Counted from the stretch's first letter, positions 1 to 11,559 are shown. The stretch: DNA of 64,000 nucleotides from Chaetoderma sp. LZ-2023a (GCA_034401795.1 CM067370.1:65344812-65408811); one strand, 5' to 3'. Translations and numbers: made by a program. The notes: generated from the sequence alone by a model not told the origin.

Positions 1-405
1 ATTTACAGGGAGCAATCGACCGCAATGAGCACATAAACAAGAGGCCATGGCAAATGCAGAGGGTGATGCTAAGTAAGTATTCTACTACAGGTAGTACGTT
101 TTCTAGTTATCAATATAGTTATTAAATATCCATCAGTTCTCTTTAGACCCTCAGTAGAAAACCCATAGCACAAAGTAAGTATTTTATGACATGTCAGTCA
201 TGTCAGTCCATAGCTTTGTGTTTGAGTCATGAGTCAGTCAGTGAGTGAGTGACACTCATTCACTAAATCACCGATTCACTCACTCGTCCCTCAACCCCGA
301 CTCACTCACTCGTCCCTCAACCCATCCCCCACCCACCTATTTCCACCCCAACCATCCACCAACACAGCTGTACATGCACAAACACCTAACACCACGTTCA
401 GACAT
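1..405. other. Gene-free left edge
   Basis: I see no gene. The stretch holds GAGT/CAGT-rich simple sequence near 205-255 and a direct repeat of a CTCACTCACTCGTCCC motif near 276-320, leading into the CGCA microsatellite. Confidence 0.5.
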
Positions 406-504
<99 letters not shown>

Positions 505-513
505 CACACACAC
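406..513. repeat. (ACGC)n microsatellite
   Basis: About 26 uninterrupted copies of a 4-bp CGCA unit, decaying to CA at the right end. The open frames here are artefacts of the repeat (Ala-Arg-Thr-His or Val-Arg-Ala-Cys periodicity). Confidence 0.97.
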
Positions 514-599
514 TATCACAAACCTCCAATTTGCCCACCAATTTTCAGCTCAACTGGCATAAAGGACCGTCCGTTGTGTGTCCATCCATTGTCCATTAG

Positions 600-1340
600 C
601 GTTTCCTTTAAATGACTTCTCAAGAACCTCTGGGCCGATTATAATTATATTTCACCGGAAGTATCCTTACGACATAGAGCTTCAGGTTTGTTTAAAGGAA
701 GCCGATCAGCCAACTTGGTTAGCGTCCATCCTGGATTTTGTACGATTTTTAAAAATGTCCTAAAATATTCTCAGAAACCGCTGGGGGTCGATTCAAAGCT
801 TATAAAATATCATCTAGGGCAAGAGCTGAAGTTCTGATTCAAGTTTGTTTAATGGAACTTGATTGCCCAAATAGTCTGGTGGCCATCTTGGATGACCTAG
901 ATTTTGTGAAAATGACGTCTTCTCCCAAAGCGCAGAACAGATCGTGTCGAAATTTGGGGGATATGATTAGGGACTAGGAGCCATTAAAGTATGTTCAATG
1001 GAAGTTGATACATAGAAAAAAATGGTCGCCATGGACCAATCAAAATGTAGCATGTTTGGTGGCCATATTGGATTTTTTTTAATTTTGAAGCCGAAAGTAG
1101 TTTTATAAATTTTTTGGGTATTGTGATTTGCCATTTTCAAAATTGCCGGATAAATGGTTTGGTTTCCATCGTTAAATAGGAAATCTTTATTGTTTTTTTC
1201 TCGAGAACTACTGGGCCAATTTCAAGTATATTTTTTCGTCCGTCCACTTTTCCTTTTAAACGAGATCTTCTCAAGAACCGCTGGACTGGTTACAATTATA
1301 TTTGGCATAGAGATCCAAGCTTGTTCAACTGAGGCCTTTA
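600..1340. repeat. Long-period repeat S4, left copy
   Basis: Diverged single unit of a repeat that recurs at 50.6-52.06 kb. Shared anchors are a GAACC(A/G)CTGGG block, a TTTGTTCAANGGA block and repeated GGTGGCCATCTTGGAT blocks in the same order. The unit is about 560-600 bp. No coding capacity was seen. I did not align the copies base by base. Confidence 0.65.
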
Positions 1341-1364
1341 ATAATCTTCTCCGAAGCGTCGTGG

Positions 1365-1745
1365 TAGGTCTGCGTGACCTATGTTTGACCTACTTTTCAT
1401 GGTTCTTTGAACATTACATAAAATTTTTGTTCAGGCTGTAGTGTCAACAGTTTTTGGTATACAAGAACTGAGCTGGAGATCTGGTTGCATATTAGGGAGG
1501 TGAGCAGGTTATTAAAATTAGGTCAACATGACCTACTTTTGACTTACTTTTTCATGGTTCATTGAACATTACAGAAAGATTTTGTCCAGGCTGTTGTTTC
1601 AAGAGGTTTTAGTATACAGGAATTGTAATTGATATGTGGATGCATGTTAGGGAGGTGTGCCGTGTATGAAAAGTCTGACCTACCTTTCATGGATCACTGA
1701 ACATTGCAAAAAAATTTCGTCCGGGCTGTAGTTTCAAGACCCTGC
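1365..1745. repeat. Tandem repeat S2, period ~150 bp
   Basis: Three diverged head-to-tail units, each with TGACCTAC, CATGGTTC(A/T)(T/C)TGAACATT, TTGTCCAGGCTGT and TTTCAAGAG blocks. Two further units lie at 6.44-6.78 kb. The middle unit carries a perfect AGGTCA-ACA-TGACCT palindrome at 1520-1534. Confidence 0.75.
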
Positions 1746-2600
1746 CTTGGGCAGCATCGGGTCCCCACTTGATTTCTGTATATTCAACAGTTTACAATGC
1801 ATGAACTAGTATGCGGAACATTTTTGACTGGAAGCCGTTGCTGCCTGTGCCAGCGCTGAGTCCTCTTTCGATGCGCTATACATCCAACCAGCTTACAATG
1901 CTATGAGTTATTTACTGAACATATTGACTGGAAGCCATTGCTGCATGGGACAGCCCCGGCTCACTATTCGATCTGGTGTATATTTACTAGTCACAATGCA
2001 TGACTTCCTGTGGCAGCGCCGGGCCCCATTTTGTTTTGCTCCATGCACTCTACAGTTTACATTTATTGTTGCCTTGAACTACATGTCACACTAGACTAGG
2101 CTATCACTGAAATTCAAGCCTAGTTTGAATACAACACAGCCTACCAATTTCAACCGCATACACTAGTAACTGCAGGCCTACAGCGGAAATGTTAGAATTA
2201 TTACACGAATATTTTGGAACTGACTCGTCGGGGGACTGTTGCTGCACGAGGGTGCACCGGTCGTCTTCCAGAATTTGATTGTATATTCAACAGTAGAATT
2301 CATGAATCATATTATTGGTGGTTAGAATTTTTCACTTATAATTGAGTCATGACAATATATCATCAGTGCAACACTGATTTCTTGTTTAATATTTTGATCG
2401 GAGGACTTCTGCTGCCTGATGCAGCACGGGCGCCCGTCGACTCTGTTCCATAATACTCAACAGTTTATATTTATTATTGCCCTGAACCACTCTGCCACAC
2501 TGGATTAGGCCATCATCCAAATCCAACCATTGTTTGAATACAACACAGCACACCAAGAGAAATTCTCCACCACAGCCAATGGTTCTCACTATTACTCCAC
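1745..2600. repeat. Diverged tandem repeat block with MITE-like cores
   Basis: Repeated GACTGGAAGCC(G/A)TTGCTGC blocks resemble the centre of the palindromic CRE-MITE described below. A 115-bp segment ending TTTGAATACAACACAGC occurs twice (about 2040-2155 and 2443-2566). No gene was seen. Confidence 0.55.
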
Positions 2601-2796
2601 ACGCGCCGTACCTTACCACCTAAGCCTTTAATGACTCTGTCTTTATTTGTTCTCTATTCCTTCATGTTCTTTATCTGTCCTATCTCTTACTCCTACCATC
2701 CTCCCCCTACTATTTATGGAGCTCTATATGTTGATCTTTCAAGTCTGCCTCTGCCTTACTGCCGCACGTGCAAATGGCCTTCGGTGATTTACCCAA

Positions 2797-3240
2797 TTGA
2801 CAATGGATAATGACATAGCAAGTTACCGTGCGGCTATTGAGCTTTTTAACTGCCACTCTGTCAACCCCAAGCACTATCGAGCTACCCCACCTCCATTGCA
2901 AGAAATACTTGGACGGCTTCGAGGAATTTACACAGCCCTCCTATCACTCCTTCTTAATTACTACCTGAGTAATGTATTGACCTGTTTAATAATTTACATT
3001 CTCCTTTCTTTGGCTGGCGATGTAGAAACTAATCCAGGCCCTACTAACTGTTCAGAAATGTCTGTTGTCCACCTCAATGTATGCGGCCTCAAAGATAAAA
3101 TACATCTTGTCGAAGCTAATCTGTCCAACTTTGACATCATTGCCATTACTGAAAGCCACCTTACCCAAAATGTTAACAATAGCTTATTCAAACTACCTGG
3201 TTTCCAGGAGCCTTATCGGATGGACCGCCAGCAGCCGTAG
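2797..3240 (+). pseudogene. Retrotransposon endonuclease N-terminus with 2A peptide
   Basis: The ATG opens a frame of 147 codons. Residues about 47-72 are strongly hydrophobic, and residues 74-82 read GDVETNPGP, the signature of 2A-type 'stop-carry-on' peptides (DxExNPG followed by P). Next comes the start of an APE endonuclease, with LNVCGL and an ITESHL block that places the catalytic-type Glu. The frame stops at a TAG (3238-3240), but the same frame continues beyond it with GGVCVYIS before shifting. 2A motifs are known from several animal non-LTR retrotransposons; activity here is inferred from sequence only. Confidence 0.85.
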
Positions 3241-4426
3241 GGAGGCGTGTGCGTCTATATCTCTAACAACGTGGCATCGCCCTGGTTTATTATTGTGTGT
3301 AATCTACCGGCCGCCTAGCACAAGTGTTGACAAATTGCAAACTATCACCGACAATATTGAGAATGTTCGCGACTTAAACCCAAACAAAAATCTTGTCTTA
3401 CTCGGCGATATTAACGACGATGTTCTCAATCCATATACGCATCATCTACGTGACATTATATCTACGTTTGGCTTCCATCAGTTAATACAAGAACCAACCC
3501 GACCCATTTCAAATACATTACTTGATCCAATTATTATCAACTGTGCCAAAATAGTAAAGGAGAGTGGATTACTTGCGCCATTTTGTAGTGATCATACTCC
3601 AGTATATTTGGTTTTATCATCCTCCATACCTAAAGGTAAAATATACACTCGCCATATATGGGACTATGCGAAAGCTGATTGGGATTTATTCAGGGATCAC
3701 TTAACTAACGCACCCTGGAACAACAGCTCCGATGTTAATGACGTCGACATTTGGTGTCAGACAATCACTACAAACATTATCGCCACTGCTAGTATTAGTA
3801 TCCCAAATAAAACTATAACTATAAACCCAACCGATAAAGCCTGGATGTCCACCAACATAAAGCACGAAATGAGAGTCAGGGAAAAATTGTTCAAGAAATC
3901 AAGAAAAACTAACCGAGAGCAAGACGTGGCCAACTTTAAAAAACAGAGAAACCTCATCAATACATTAGTCCGAACAGCGAAAGAAAACTTCAGGAATAAA
4001 TTAGCTGAAAAAATAAGGCATAGACGCACAGGTTCTAAAGAGTGGGGAAAATATGCAAGACGTTCCTATGTGATACTAACTAATTTTAGCGAAATGCCGC
4101 CTCTGAAGCGCGATGACGGCTCATTCTCTTACGACTCTTTAGAAAAGGCAAGCCTCCTTAACCGGTACTTCTCTAGCATCGCCAATATTGACGATGCTAA
4201 TGCCAACTTACCTCCTCTATCTATGTATATGGACAATACTCTCCACTCAATTACAATATCAAACACTGACATCCCCGATGTATTGTCCAATCTGGACACG
4301 TCTAAAGCTGTTGGTCCGGATAAATTAAGTCCGAAACTCTTATTCGAGAGCAAACAAGTATTGGTTCCAATACTGGCGCAGTTCTTTAATTACTCACTTT
4401 CTAGTGCGCAGTTCCCCACTTCTTAG
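3241..4426 (+). pseudogene. Endonuclease C-terminus and RT N-terminal fingers
   Basis: Shifted frame continuing the same protein. VIYRPP, LLGDIN and SDHTPVYL are the conserved distal motifs of APE endonucleases (the final SDH is part of the active site). A basic spacer follows, then KAVGPDKLSPKLL, the block that precedes the first RT motif in non-LTR elements. The frame ends at TAG 4424-4426 within the RT, after SAQFPTS. Part of the endonuclease centre appears lost between the two frames. Confidence 0.85.
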
Positions 4427-5115
4427 AAAATCGCTAGTGTAGCCCCTATATTCAAGAAAGGAGACAAGAGCATATCTATAACTATATTAGACACGATATC
4501 ACTCTATATTAGTCCGGCTTTCTTACATCACATTCTACAGTAAATCAACTGCTTGATATCTACACTGACGATCAAAAGGAAACAATCTTTCTATTCTTCG
4601 ATATATCTAAAGCCTTTGATCGTGGCCTCCTACAGAAACTTAGGAATTTGGGTATCTGTGGAAATCTACTTACATGGTTCGAAAATTATCTTGGAAACCG
4701 ATACCAGCGAGTAGTTATAAACGGCAATGAGTCCACCCTACTTCGTTTACATGCTGGAGTGCCACACGGCTCTGTGCTTGGTCCATTGTTATTTTTAGTT
4801 TTTATTAATGACATGCCCAGCGATATAATTCACGATATTAGACTTTTTGCTGATGACACGTGCCTATATGTAATATCAGATGATCTAAAAGAACACACTG
4901 CCACACTCGATTACGATCTACTGACCATGACGCATTGGGCAAACATGTGGCTCATCGAGTTTAATGCCTCGAAAACTACATTTCTATTTTTTCCCTGCGC
5001 AACGAGCCCACATCCTTTTCAATCAACTTCAAAGATTCTGAAATTCTACCGTCAACTGATCACAAGCACCTCGGCATTACCTTTAATAACAAAGGGAATT
5101 GACTTAGCCATGTGA
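4427..5115 (+). pseudogene. RT palm and thumb, frameshifted
   Basis: In the first 220 bases the coding signal survives only as pieces (SVAPIFKKGDKS, then an IYLKP/DISKAFD-like block). From 4648 a clean frame shows the RT core: GVPHGSVLGPLLFLVFIND, and FADDT as the catalytic YxDD-type motif with Phe in the first position. It then runs to LIEFNASKT, the usual motif after the palm. Confidence 0.85.
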
Positions 5116-5930
5116 GCAATCTCATAGCAAACGCTCAACACAAACTCTCCTTACTTAAAGGTCTAAAATATATTCTAGACCGTAAATGTCTCGAGATCAT
5201 GTACAAAACATTTATTAGACCATCTTTAGAATATGCAGATGTTGTGTGGGATAATATTCCACAATATCTTGTAATTCGGTTAGAGGATATCCAAAAAGAT
5301 TGTCTCAGAACGGTATGTGGAATGACACGTAGTGCGAGCACTGAAGACCTGTACTTAGAAACAGGCATCGAAACCTTGTCAAGTAGACGTGAATTTCATA
5401 GATTATCTATGCTATTTAAAATTATTAACGGGATGACCTGTGAGGTTCTGGTCAACCATCTTCCCACCCTATCCCAAGAACGAAATCCTTACAATATCCG
5501 TCATTCAAATTTCTTCACTCCATTTCGCTGCCGTACTGAGCTCTTCTATGGATCCTTTTCCCCAGAAACCGTCCACGCCTGGAATATGCTTCCTGTGCCG
5601 GTGAGAGATTCTGTCACTCTTCTAGAATTTAAAAGCAAACTCAAGGCTATGTCACCCATACGACAACCCCCTGAGTGGTATTACGTAGGCCCGAGGTTTG
5701 CCAACATAATGCTATGCAGGCTCCGAAACGGTTTTAGTTCTTTAAACCGACATCTATTTGACAATTTTATGTCAGAATCTGCCAGTTGTTCTTGTGGGCA
5801 CAATGATGAATCTACAAACCACTACCTCTTACATTGTGCCCTTTTTAACGAGCAAAGAGTCGTTTTCCAAAATCAGCTTGCCTTGAACGATATTTCTCTT
5901 GCTAATCTTACGGTCAACCAGCTTCTATAA
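5112..5930 (+). pseudogene. RT C-terminal domain of the same element
   Basis: A 272-codon frame with LEYADVVWDN and LEDIQKDCLR, the 'thumb/connection' blocks typical of CR1/Jockey-like polymerases. Near the end is a Cys/His cluster (CSCGHNDESTNHYLLHC) that resembles a zinc-binding C-terminus seen in these elements. It ends at a TAA at 5928-5930 with no RNase H. Confidence 0.85.
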
Positions 5931-6164
5931 GGGACTTCCACTGCCAACATGGAAATGAACAAACTGATCTGTAATACGGTATGTAAATACATAATTAACA
6001 CTAACCGCTTTCAGTAGCTTCCCGTTCGCGAACTTATAGTTTAAGGGGTAAAAGGACAGCAACCCAACACGTACAGGTCGGGGCGAAGGAAGCACTTAGA
6101 GCTCACCTCTGCTATTCTTCCATTTGATCTTATTCCTCGCTCTCTCTATCTCTCACCCTCTCTC

Positions 6165-6190
6165 CCCTCCTTTCCCTCTCTCTCTCTCTC

Positions 6191-6242
<52 letters not shown>

Positions 6243-6245
6243 GGT
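6165..6245. repeat. (CT)n microsatellite
   Basis: Pyrimidine tract of CT dinucleotides grading into CTAT at the right end. It lies about 150 bp after the retrotransposon. Confidence 0.95.
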
Positions 6246-6439
6246 CTCTCTTCCTACTCTCCACCACCTCACACTCAACATCCACACACTTATGCACACT
6301 AATAGACTACAATTAATTAAACTATTTTGATTTGCCGCCATTTTGTTGTAAAAAAGTTTTTTATAATCTGTATATGTATGGGAGACACGGGCATAAGACT
6401 CCACGTCTTATCGTGCTTCCATCTGAACAAAATAAATCA

Positions 6440-6785
6440 CGTTTAAACCAAGACCCTTTCGTGAATGGGAACTAAACTTGGTGTATGAAATGAATGCATT
6501 ATATGCTACAGGTGTGTTGTATATGAAAAGTAGATCAACGTGACCTACTTTGCATGGTTTACTGAACACTACAGAAAATCTTTGTCCAGGCTGTAGTTTC
6601 AAGAGTTTTTGGTGTATTGGAACTAAACTTGGTGTATGAATTCAGTGTACACTGAACGTGTTTTGTATTTGAAAAGTAAGTCAGTGTGACCTACTTTTCA
6701 CGGTTCACTGAACATGCTTTTGATCTTCTTTTCATGGTTCACTGAACATTAAAAAATCTTTTCTGGGCCATGCTTTCAAGTGTCA
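6440..6785. repeat. Tandem repeat S2, second locus
   Basis: Two to three diverged units with the same blocks as at 1365-1745 (GTGACCTACTTT, GGTTCACTGAACA, GTCCAGGCTGTAGTTTCAAGAG). The AGGTCA-type palindrome is degenerate here (AGATCA-ACG-TGACCT). Confidence 0.75.
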
Positions 6786-6789
6786 ATGC

Positions 6790-7420
6790 GGAGTATGCCT
6801 TCGGGGAGCATACAACAGTTTACTAATATGCCTTGTATTTGTTGGACTTTAGGAGCATCGTTGCTTGTTGGCGATGCAAAACATGGCACAGTTCCCTTTG
6901 CCATTTTCTGGAGCTTTGATTGCCTCTGAGAATTGTAATAAATAGGATTTTGAGTAACGATCTTACCAATGTCCTGAATGGCCTTCATCTAATGTAGTTT
7001 TCATTTGTTGATGGGAGACCAAGCATTTTCAGACAGTGATGTATTTTGTCCAGGAGTTTGCTTCTAAGTAACTAGATAGAGTTGTGTACACACATAGTGG
7101 CGGATTTAAACAGCTAACTGGCAGATGTTGTATGCGTTTCAGGTTGGTCCTCTAGAATTCTTCCAATTTATCGCTCTCACTTTTCTTAAGAATCAACCCC
7201 TCTAAGCTGTGCACGAGGACAGGCGTGATATATATCGCCCAGATATGCTTTAATGTTATGGGGTTCAGGCCATTAAGAACATGCAGATCATCACCTATCA
7301 AGGAATAAGATGCATGCTGTGCTGAGCTAATTCTGCTCTCAATCTTTTGAAGATTTTTGCAAATCTAGTTAATTAATTGGGGATCTAGCTATTCCCCACT
7401 CTTCGTTGAAATGCGGGGAT
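6790..7420. other. No gene seen
   Basis: Ordinary AT-rich sequence with no recognisable coding block or repeat on either strand. Confidence 0.5.
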
Positions 7421-7640
7421 TATACTGTGCAGATTCCCAGACTGGCCAATATCCAGATAAAGGAATCTGGATCAGATCAAATTATGGATCTCTGGATATC
7501 TAGGAAACTATTTGTCTGATTTGGCTCAAATCTTAACACATGAAAGGTGTGACCATGCAATGCACTAGAATTTCGCAACTTTGAGTGTGATCGAAAAATC
7601 CGGAAAATCTGAATACAATGTAATTTGGAAAATCTGAAAA
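7420..7640. repeat. Dispersed repeat S5, copy 1
   Basis: Shares an ordered set of blocks (GGATC(T/C)(A/G)GATCAGATCA, ATGGATATCT(A/C)GGAAACT, TTGGCTCAAAT, ATCCGGAA(A/G)AT, ATACAATGT) with 34.54-34.78 kb in the same orientation. No coding capacity. Confidence 0.65.
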
Positions 7641-7781
7641 CTTTACAATAAGACAAAAGAGGGATGGCAAGGTTCTAGTCATCTGCTCTTATTTGCGCTT
7701 GCCATAGAATACAGCGGTTTTAGTGCCCTTTTTCCTCATCTTACAATGTCTTAAGACCGTTATAAATAAATTCTTTTTCAG

Positions 7782-7910
7782 ACAAGCAGAGATATGGTTA
7801 AAACATGCCAGTAATTGGACTGTCAAATGGGTGAAGGCGCCTAAACAGCACTTGACCCATTTGCAACAGAGTATGGAAGTTCAAGCAGATTAGCTGAGGC
7901 AAATAGCACC
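7782..7910 (+). other. Possible isolated exon or pseudogene fragment
   Basis: A pyrimidine-rich TTCTTTTTCAG acceptor is followed by an open frame of about 42 codons beginning QAEIWLKHASNW and ending MEVQAD-stop. The residue composition looks protein-like, but I do not recognise the protein and found no partner exon. It could be a terminal exon, a pseudogene scrap or chance. Confidence 0.2.
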
Positions 7911-8375
7911 TACAATTGATGTCAGTCCCCAAAAGTCAACAGCTGGAATTGCAGCTGAGAAACAAGAAACAGTCATGCTTTTTAGACATAAGTGCATTGT
8001 ATGGCATGCTTAGTGCTAGCAATAGTTGCATTAAAAGGAAAGTAAACCCATCTACTAACAGCCATTTTGACTAAAAGATATTGGTCGTGGTGTCATTTGA
8101 TTTATAACATCTAGTTCATCTTAAGTTCTACGGAATCTTAACCAATATCTTAACCAAAGGTTCTTTAATCTGGACCACTGCCAAAATCTGTAAATCCTTT
8201 ACAAAATTTGCATGTCACGTTTCTTCGTTGTGTTAAAATTTAATCCAAAACCGTTAAGACGGATCTGTGACAATAGTTTTTTAGATACAATTCCAGACAC
8301 ACACGCAGGCCTAATTTCAATACACTCTTCCCCTTATGGGATGAAGCTGCCGCCGCCACCACCACCGCTGCGGCT

Positions 8376-8394
8376 TAGTAATAATAATAATAAT

Positions 8395-8434
<40 letters not shown>

Positions 8435-8436
8435 TT
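8376..8436. repeat. (AAT)n microsatellite
   Basis: About 20 AAT units with one ATT interruption. Confidence 0.95.
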
Positions 8437-8589
8437 TGTTTTACAAAACTTGTTTATTTCTGACATATCTGATTGTTTTGGAAAATACATGTATATAAAT
8501 TCTAATGTAAAGCTGTTGTGTCTTTTTTATGCCCTGCCAAAAACTTTCTGGTTTATTATGTGATGCCGACATGCAGGCAAGCAGATGGG

Positions 8590-9910
8590 CGGATGACAGA
8601 GTGGTTTCCGGACGATAACCATTTATCGGACCACTTTGAAACTTCAAAGGGTGATTGAAGTAGTTATGGGGAAGAAACATATCGAAATTGACGATGATCC
8701 GAAATCCAAGAGTGTCACCGGCGGCAATCTTCAAAATTGGTTTCCGGATGATAACTCTTATCATTTATCGGATCGCTTTGAAACTGCATAGGGTGGTTAG
8801 ACTAAGTCTGGCCAGGGAAGAAACCTATCGAAATTGATGATGATCCACAATCCAAGATGGCCACCAGCCACTGTCGGACATCTTGAAAATTGGTTTCTGG
8901 GTGATAGTTCTGTTACGGTTTATTGGATCATTTTGAAACGTCATAGGATGGTTGGGCTATGTCTCGATAAGAAAGATATCGAAGTCGACGATGGTCCAAA
9001 ATCCAAGATGGTCGCCAGTCATCGGCTGCTATCTTGAAAATTGATTTCCAGATGCTCGCTTTGATAATTCATAGGGCGTTTGGTATAGTTCTGGAGAAGA
9101 ATCCTATCGAAATCAACGATAATCTGAACTCCACGAAGGCTGCCATCTTGAAAATAGTTTTTGGACGATGCCTCCATTACCATTTATCGGGTCGCTTTGA
9201 AATTACTGGACTACGTCTGAGGAAGACTTATCGAACTTGCCTATGATCAGATATAGCCAAGATGGCCACCAGCCACCAGTGGCCATCTTTAAAATTGGTT
9301 ACCATTTGATAGCTCTGTTACCATGTATTGGGTCACTCTAAAACTTCATGGGGTGGTTGGGACAGGTCTGGATAAGAAACATTGAAATTGCCGATGATCC
9401 GAAATCCAAGATTGCCAACAACCATTGCACCCATCTTGAAAATGTATTCCTGTGTGAGAGCTCCATTAAAGTTTACCAGATCACTTTGAAACTTCATAGT
9501 GTTCTTGGACTATGTTTGGAGAAGAAACCTAATGAAACCCAAGCTACCCGCCTTAGCCAAGGGCGGCCATCTTGGAAATTGGTTCGCAGGTGATAACTCC
9601 ATTACCGTTTATCGGATTGCTTTGAAACTCCGTAGGATGACTAGACTAGGTCTGAGGAATAAACTAACCGAAATCGCCGATGATCCTAGTTCCAATATGG
9701 CCGCTTATCGGATCACTTTGAACCTCATAGGGTTCTTAAACCTAAACCTATCCAAATCGAAGATGATTCGAAATACAATATGCCACTGGTGGGCATCTTG
9801 AAAATTGATTTCCAGACGATAGCTCCATAACCGTTTATTGGATTACTTTGAAACTTCAGAGGATGACTGGTCTGAGTCTGAGTAAGGAATCGCTATTTTC
9901 TGAACTCTCA
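8590..9910. repeat. Satellite S1, period ~140-150 bp
   Basis: Nine or so diverged head-to-tail monomers. Each runs GGTTTCCGGACGATAACTCC, then TTTATCGGATC(G/A)CTTTGAAAC, then CATAGGGTGGTT, then AAGAAACCTATCGAAAT, then CCAAGATGGCCACC. Monomer starts lie near 8601, 8739, 8892, 9043, 9157, 9297, 9443, 9583 and 9808; the last interval contains a truncated monomer. A single reverse-complement monomer sits at 58.08-58.26 kb. Short open frames here are by-products. Confidence 0.88.
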
Positions 9911-10169
9911 TTCATTGGTTTGTCATCATGGCGGGATATTATGCGCCGTTTGCGGAGCTCTTGTAATCTATCACACTTCTCTAAACTAGTATTATACATT
10001 TGATCACCTAATAACATTTCATTTGCTGCTGATATAGCTCACTATGTATCAGCACACCATGAGGAAGCTCAACTAAACATTTCATATGTATTCTCCTAAA
10101 CTTTGTCCCTTTACAATCTATATGCTACAAATTATCGATGATGTAAGGTATTTGCGATAATACAAGCTA

Positions 10170-10510
10170 TCTTTCAAGAAATATTCTGTCGAAACAATTT
10201 GACTGAAAGCTGTTACTGGCTTGAAAGCTGGTACTGGCTACTTTCAAAATAATCTATAGCTTATTGTTATAGTTGTTTTAACATAGACACTGGTTGTTGA
10301 CGGGTTAAATAACAGTCTAGTTTCAAATACTTACATGATGCTAATTACCTGCCTGCTGCAAGCAACAGGACAGTAATTTCAATTAGCAAGAACTTTAATC
10401 CCGCTGAGAGTTTTGAAAATAATCTGACTGAAAGTTGCTTTTGACTTAGCCACCAACAACTGTTTGACCAATTGTTTTCAATATGTTCAACAGGTTATGA
10501 GGTATAACCC
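10170..10510. repeat. Degenerate CRE-MITE-like palindrome remnants
   Basis: Contains TTTGACTGAAAGCTGTTACTGGC, split and diverged, and TTTCAAAATAAT blocks matching the palindromic core of the MITE family. No intact ends. Confidence 0.4.
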
Positions 10511-10519
10511 TTTAAAATT

Positions 10520-11290
10520 TGTCACGGCTCGGGTAGTTAAAATGTCCATTTTACCATGACTAAGGGTTACCGCTCTCAGTGGACAGGACACGGTGCTGAA
10601 AGTTGAAGAGAACCTGATTTCAGGGGAAAGAAGTTTTCACTTCTTCAGCCACAGAACACAGTCACTAATCATCATCAAGGGATAATGTCACTACCAATGT
10701 ATGGCTGGTTCTGTTTGCTCATAATAGCCACTAGGAGTTTAGATTTTGATGTCATTAATATGATCAGGCTATGTTTTCTGATTGAGTTTAAAGACTTGAA
10801 CATAGCATTATCTGTGCAGATCTTGATATGAGCACTGCCCACATGTCTAAATGACATGATTGAGAAGCCCACCTTTCTATACCCAGTAAGAAATATTAGT
10901 CTGGACATGTTCAACATTTAATTTTCCTGCTTCCTAATATATTGAAATTAATTAGCCTGGAAGTGGTTACAGCACAAGGCAGCAACGGCATTCAATCAAC
11001 TTATTTTCAAAGATATTCAAATGCATTGTGGCATGCCTGTCTTGAAATTGAGTTTTTGTGCTTTTATCAGCGGAATCATTTTCAGTACTAATGATCTAAG
11101 GGGAAATGTTTACGGTTTGCTCTATTGTGGTCATCATGCAACTGAGATAATCTCAGATTCATTACAAATATATAGCCTCTCTGGTAAAAAGAATTTCAAT
11201 CAAACCAAGCACTCATTCAGATGTCCCAGAACACATACACACCACTGGTACAGTTATTATCAGGGCCAAATTTAGTTCTCCGAGAGCCCT
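10520..11290. other. No gene seen
   Basis: No recognisable motif in the short open frames on either strand. Confidence 0.5.
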
Positions 11291-11299
11291 ATTCAACGT

Positions 11300-11552
11300 T
11301 TCTGAAATTCTTAACTGGAGCTGTCGGAACTGTCAACTACCAAGTTGTCATTGCCAAAATCATCCTGAATTCTTTTAACCTTTTGGACAGTTCTGAGGGT
11401 CCAGTGTAAGAATTTCAGAAACTTTGCTTTTGCCAACTTTAACTTCCGGCAAACTGCAAAGTTTCTGAAATTCTTACCCTGGACCATCAGACCTGTCCAA
11501 TGACAAGTGGTCATGACGAAAGTCATATTGGTCTCCGTTAACCTTTTGGAGA
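11300..11552. repeat. Duplicated 93-bp unit with strong internal hairpin
   Basis: Two direct copies (about 11300-11393 and 11460-11552), each starting GTTTCTGAAATTCTTA and ending TTAACCTTTTGGA(C/G)AG. Between them lies an inverted copy of the start. The sequence at 11398-11485 can therefore fold into a stem of about 30 bp with one mismatch and a loop of about 28 nt. Confidence 0.8.
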
Positions 11553-11559
11553 GCATACA

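Larger units (their letters stand above)
2640..6010 (+). mobile_element. CR1/Jockey-like APE-type non-LTR retrotransposon, decayed
   Basis: One element read left to right: a leader with a 2A motif, an apurinic-type endonuclease, a reverse transcriptase, and a C-terminal CxCG...HYLLxC region. Several frame changes and stops interrupt it, so it is a dead copy. A separate ORF1 is not evident. The order and motifs fit the CR1/Jockey-type group; the exact clade needs a phylogeny. The outer limits are estimates from where coding similarity stops. A second family member starts at the right edge of the window. Confidence 0.85.

Noticed and set aside
245-562. Open frames on both strands over the CGCA repeat
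   Set aside because: Composition is entirely set by the 4-bp repeat; no start context or domain.
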